DNA of 6,002 nt from Bacilli bacterium (GTDB lineage: Bacteria; Bacillota_I; Bacilli_A; RF39; UBA660): contig JAFUFG010000213.1 of the NCBI GenBank assembly GCA_017470045.1, positions 1 to 6,002 on the forward strand. The letters are read 5' to 3'. The position numbers and the translations under genes are program-made. Below, piece after piece: positions 4,269 through 6,002 of this stretch. Positions within the stretch are counted from its first letter, which is position 1. Each line of letters begins with the position of its first letter. The notes beneath the pieces were generated by a model. The model made no database searches. It saw only the letters and a program-made list of their open reading frames with translations, and was not told the DNA's origin.

Positions 4269-6002
4269 ATTTTATTTTTGATTTAGGTACTTCTATAACT
4301 GGCTTAACCATCATGTTATTTCTTGTTACAGGGTAACTTGCGGAAACACTCATCCAGTGGGTGTCGATACGGAATGCGCTATCTGTTGTATCTTCTTTTG
4401 GAGTCTCTAACCAAAATCCAAAATTACCATTTGTGACCATTCCATCAAATGAAGTATCTTGTAATACATATTCGCATGTTTGATATATTTTTGAAGTTTG
4501 ACCACATGCACTAAATATTTCCGCATACGTTGGAAGTCTAGCTGCTTTATCCGTATATGCGAAGATTGGTAAGTCTCCACCTGATGTAGTAGTATTACCA
4601 TTTTCTGAATATATCTGTCTAGAGTTATTTGTAAGACTAATATTAGACCATTGCTCTGTACTAGGCAAATCTGCAATTGCAGTAATTGGTCCATGCCAGT
4701 TTTCATCTTCCGTATAATATCTTATTGGGTTTGCACTCGTTAAGTGTCTTGCACCCTTCTTTGTATAACTGGAGAATAATAATACTGCATAATCATTATT
4801 AGAATCTAAATCTGTTAAATAATAGAATCTTTCGTTTTCACTATCAAAAATACCATCACCATTGACATCGCAATCAAAAGCATCTCCTGATTTTATATCA
4901 CCATCTACTAGTGTTCCATAGGTTATAGTTTCTCCTTCTTCATAACCAGCAGCATAACATCTCTTAGTACCAGCTTCATATAGGGCATTACATGGTCTAG
5001 TATTTAATGTTGTTGCTTTTTTACAAAGAACACTATCATCTCTCCATACTGCCTTATATGTTCTATTGTATTGAGATCCATTTGTAATTACTAAATTTTT
5101 CTGTCTTGTGTTGCTATATTCTTCATAGGAAGTCGCCTCTGTTCCTTCCTCTAATTGAATATTCTTAAATAAGAAATATTTGTCTGTTTTCGTATTACCG
5201 AATCCAAATAGCAAAACTATATAGCCAGTACTATCTGTAGTAAAATGAACTTCTATATTTCCCATTTCATTCATAATATATTGATTAATTACATATTCAT
5301 TATTTTCAATATTATATACACCGATTCTTGATGATGAGGCGTCTCCTTCAATGGTCATTGTTAATGTGTAGTCCGTATTTTTCTTTAATTTTATCTTATT
5401 TGTTAAACCGCCTATCCAGTTAGAATTATCATCTTTTTTTAGAAGTTTAACAGAATTAGTATCAGTCGTTATTTCAAGCCCACTTCCGGTATAAGCGTGT
5501 GTTGGGATACTATAACTATATGTATATTTTGTTATTGTCGGAGAGTTATATAAATTTTTTCCACCTATCCAACCTAAGAAAGTATAACCTTCTTTAGTTG
5601 GTGTTTTTAATGTAAAATCTTCATCAAATATAGAAAATGATTTCTTTGGTTTACTAATTGTCCCACCATCTAAGTCATAATTGATATTATCGGTATCTAT
5701 CTTTTCAATTAATGTAATCTTGGCATAACCATTTCCAGTATTTCCTATCATAGTAGATCTTCCATCATGTGATGGCATTCCTACTACTTCACTTCCAACA
5801 CCATTTTCATCCCAAGAATATCCTTTTCCGTCAATCATTACAGTATCTGTGAAGGTATATCCACTATAATGCTTATTGCAAGAATAATCCGTGTTATATC
5901 CTAGTGAATTATATCCAGTAGATGTTTCATCATTACAAGCAACTCCATTGGAAGCATTTACAAAAGTAATATTATCTTGAGTAGATTCTTTTGTTATTGA
6001 AA
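4267..6002 (-). CDS. InlB B-repeat-containing modular surface protein, partial (N-terminus beyond window)
   Basis: This is the C-terminal 577 codons of a large extracellular protein. The frame stays open to base 6002, so the Met codon at 5836-5838 is internal. From the N-terminal side there are four parts. First, a Cys/Tyr-rich stretch ends in GNTGNGYAKITLIEK (near 5700-5750), which resembles the end of a glycine-rich domain. Second, an InlB/Flg_new-type B-repeat begins INYDLDGG and runs to PTKEGYTFLGW (5569-5685). Third, about 155 residues resemble a carbohydrate-binding jelly roll and end KNIQLEEGTEATSYEEY; the last B-repeat strand, NRTYKAVW (5044-5067), follows. Fourth, a C-terminal domain holds six Cys, a DVNGDGIFD loop, ARLPTYAEIF, FWLETP and the ending VKPVIEVPKS. 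There is no LPXTG motif or C-terminal membrane helix, so any anchor must be N-terminal. A role in adhesion or glycan binding is inference. The stop codon touches the terminator stem. Confidence 0.88.
   Translation of the reverse strand, partial: SITKESTQDNITFVNASNGVACNDETSTGYNSLGYNTDYSCNKHYSGYTFTDTVMIDGKGYSWDENGVGSEVVGMPSHDGRSTMIGNTGNGYAKITLIEKIDTDNINYDLDGGTISKPKKSFSIFDEDFTLKTPTKEGYTFLGWIGGKNLYNSPTITKYTYSYSIPTHAYTGSGLEITTDTNSVKLLKKDDNSNWIGGLTNKIKLKKNTDYTLTMTIEGDASSSRIGVYNIENNEYVINQYIMNEMGNIEVHFTTDSTGYIVLLFGFGNTKTDKYFLFKNIQLEEGTEATSYEEYSNTRQKNLVITNGSQYNRTYKAVWRDDSVLCKKATTLNTRPCNALYEAGTKRCYAAGYEEGETITYGTLVDGDIKSGDAFDCDVNGDGIFDSENERFYYLTDLDSNNDYAVLLFSSYTKKGARHLTSANPIRYYTEDENWHGPITAIADLPSTEQWSNISLTNNSRQIYSENGNTTTSGGDLPIFAYTDKAARLPTYAEIFSACGQTSKIYQTCEYVLQDTSFDGMVTNGNFGFWLETPKEDTTDSAFRIDTHWMSVSASYPVTRNNMMVKPVIEVPKSKIK

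Noticed and set aside
4407..4706. Minus-strand frame inside the surface-protein gene
   Set aside because: It is an out-of-frame shadow of the surface protein, whose frame carries the recognisable FWLETP and ARLPTYAEIF motifs.
5091..5562. Phage tail protein reading of the NIQLEEGTEATSYEEY segment
   Set aside because: The pattern occurs in phage tail proteins, but here it is flanked by B-repeat and C-terminal surface-domain sequence and no phage gene is near, so a surface-protein module is the better call.

Overview
The window is AT-rich and every gene I can support lies on the minus strand, so transcription runs from base 6002 towards base 1. Tight gene packing, strong GGAGG-type ribosome binding sites, A/T-rich hairpin terminators, use of TGA as a stop, and a large secreted protein with an InlB B-repeat all suggest a low-GC Bacillota chromosome. 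Resemblance of that surface protein and of the extended -10 promoters to what I recall from uncultured gut Bacilli (RF39-like or Erysipelotrichia-like lineages) is an impression, not a demonstrated placement. No tRNA, rRNA, CRISPR array, insertion sequence or phage structural gene is visible, and no gap between genes exceeds about 100 bases.

Layout in order of transcription. (1) Bases 6002-4267: the C-terminal 577 codons of a large modular extracellular protein that is open at the window edge. It carries the end of what looks like a glycine-rich domain, an InlB-type B-repeat interrupted by a carbohydrate-binding-like module, and a cysteine-containing C-terminal domain with a calcium-loop-like motif. 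It stops directly at a 12-bp terminator hairpin. (2) Bases 4202-1912: a three-gene operon of a two-helix YcxB-like membrane protein, a 12-helix MFS-type transporter and a small FMN nitroreductase, ending in a second terminator. (3) Bases 1817-1: alanine racemase, a maltose/galactoside-type sugar O-acetyltransferase and a small lipoprotein cut by the window edge, joined by one-base gaps.

The two operons that start inside the window begin in the same way. The terminator U-tract of the upstream unit runs straight into an extended -10 box (TTATGCTATAAT and TTATGCTCTAAT), which lies only 18-19 bases from the ATG, predicting very short leaders. The alanine racemase start belongs at 1817; a longer frame from a TTG at 1868 would begin in the loop of the terminator.

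Functionally, unit 3 suggests envelope work: D-alanine supply for peptidoglycan, acetylation of a sugar acceptor, and a membrane-anchored lipoprotein. Unit 2 pairs an efflux-type transporter with an oxidoreductase, but its substrate cannot be read from the sequence. I see no convincing new defence, mobile or RNA system. The points most worth a second look are the nested module in the surface protein's B-repeat, the Glu replacing the usual carbamylated Lys in the racemase, and the repeated terminator-promoter arrangement.
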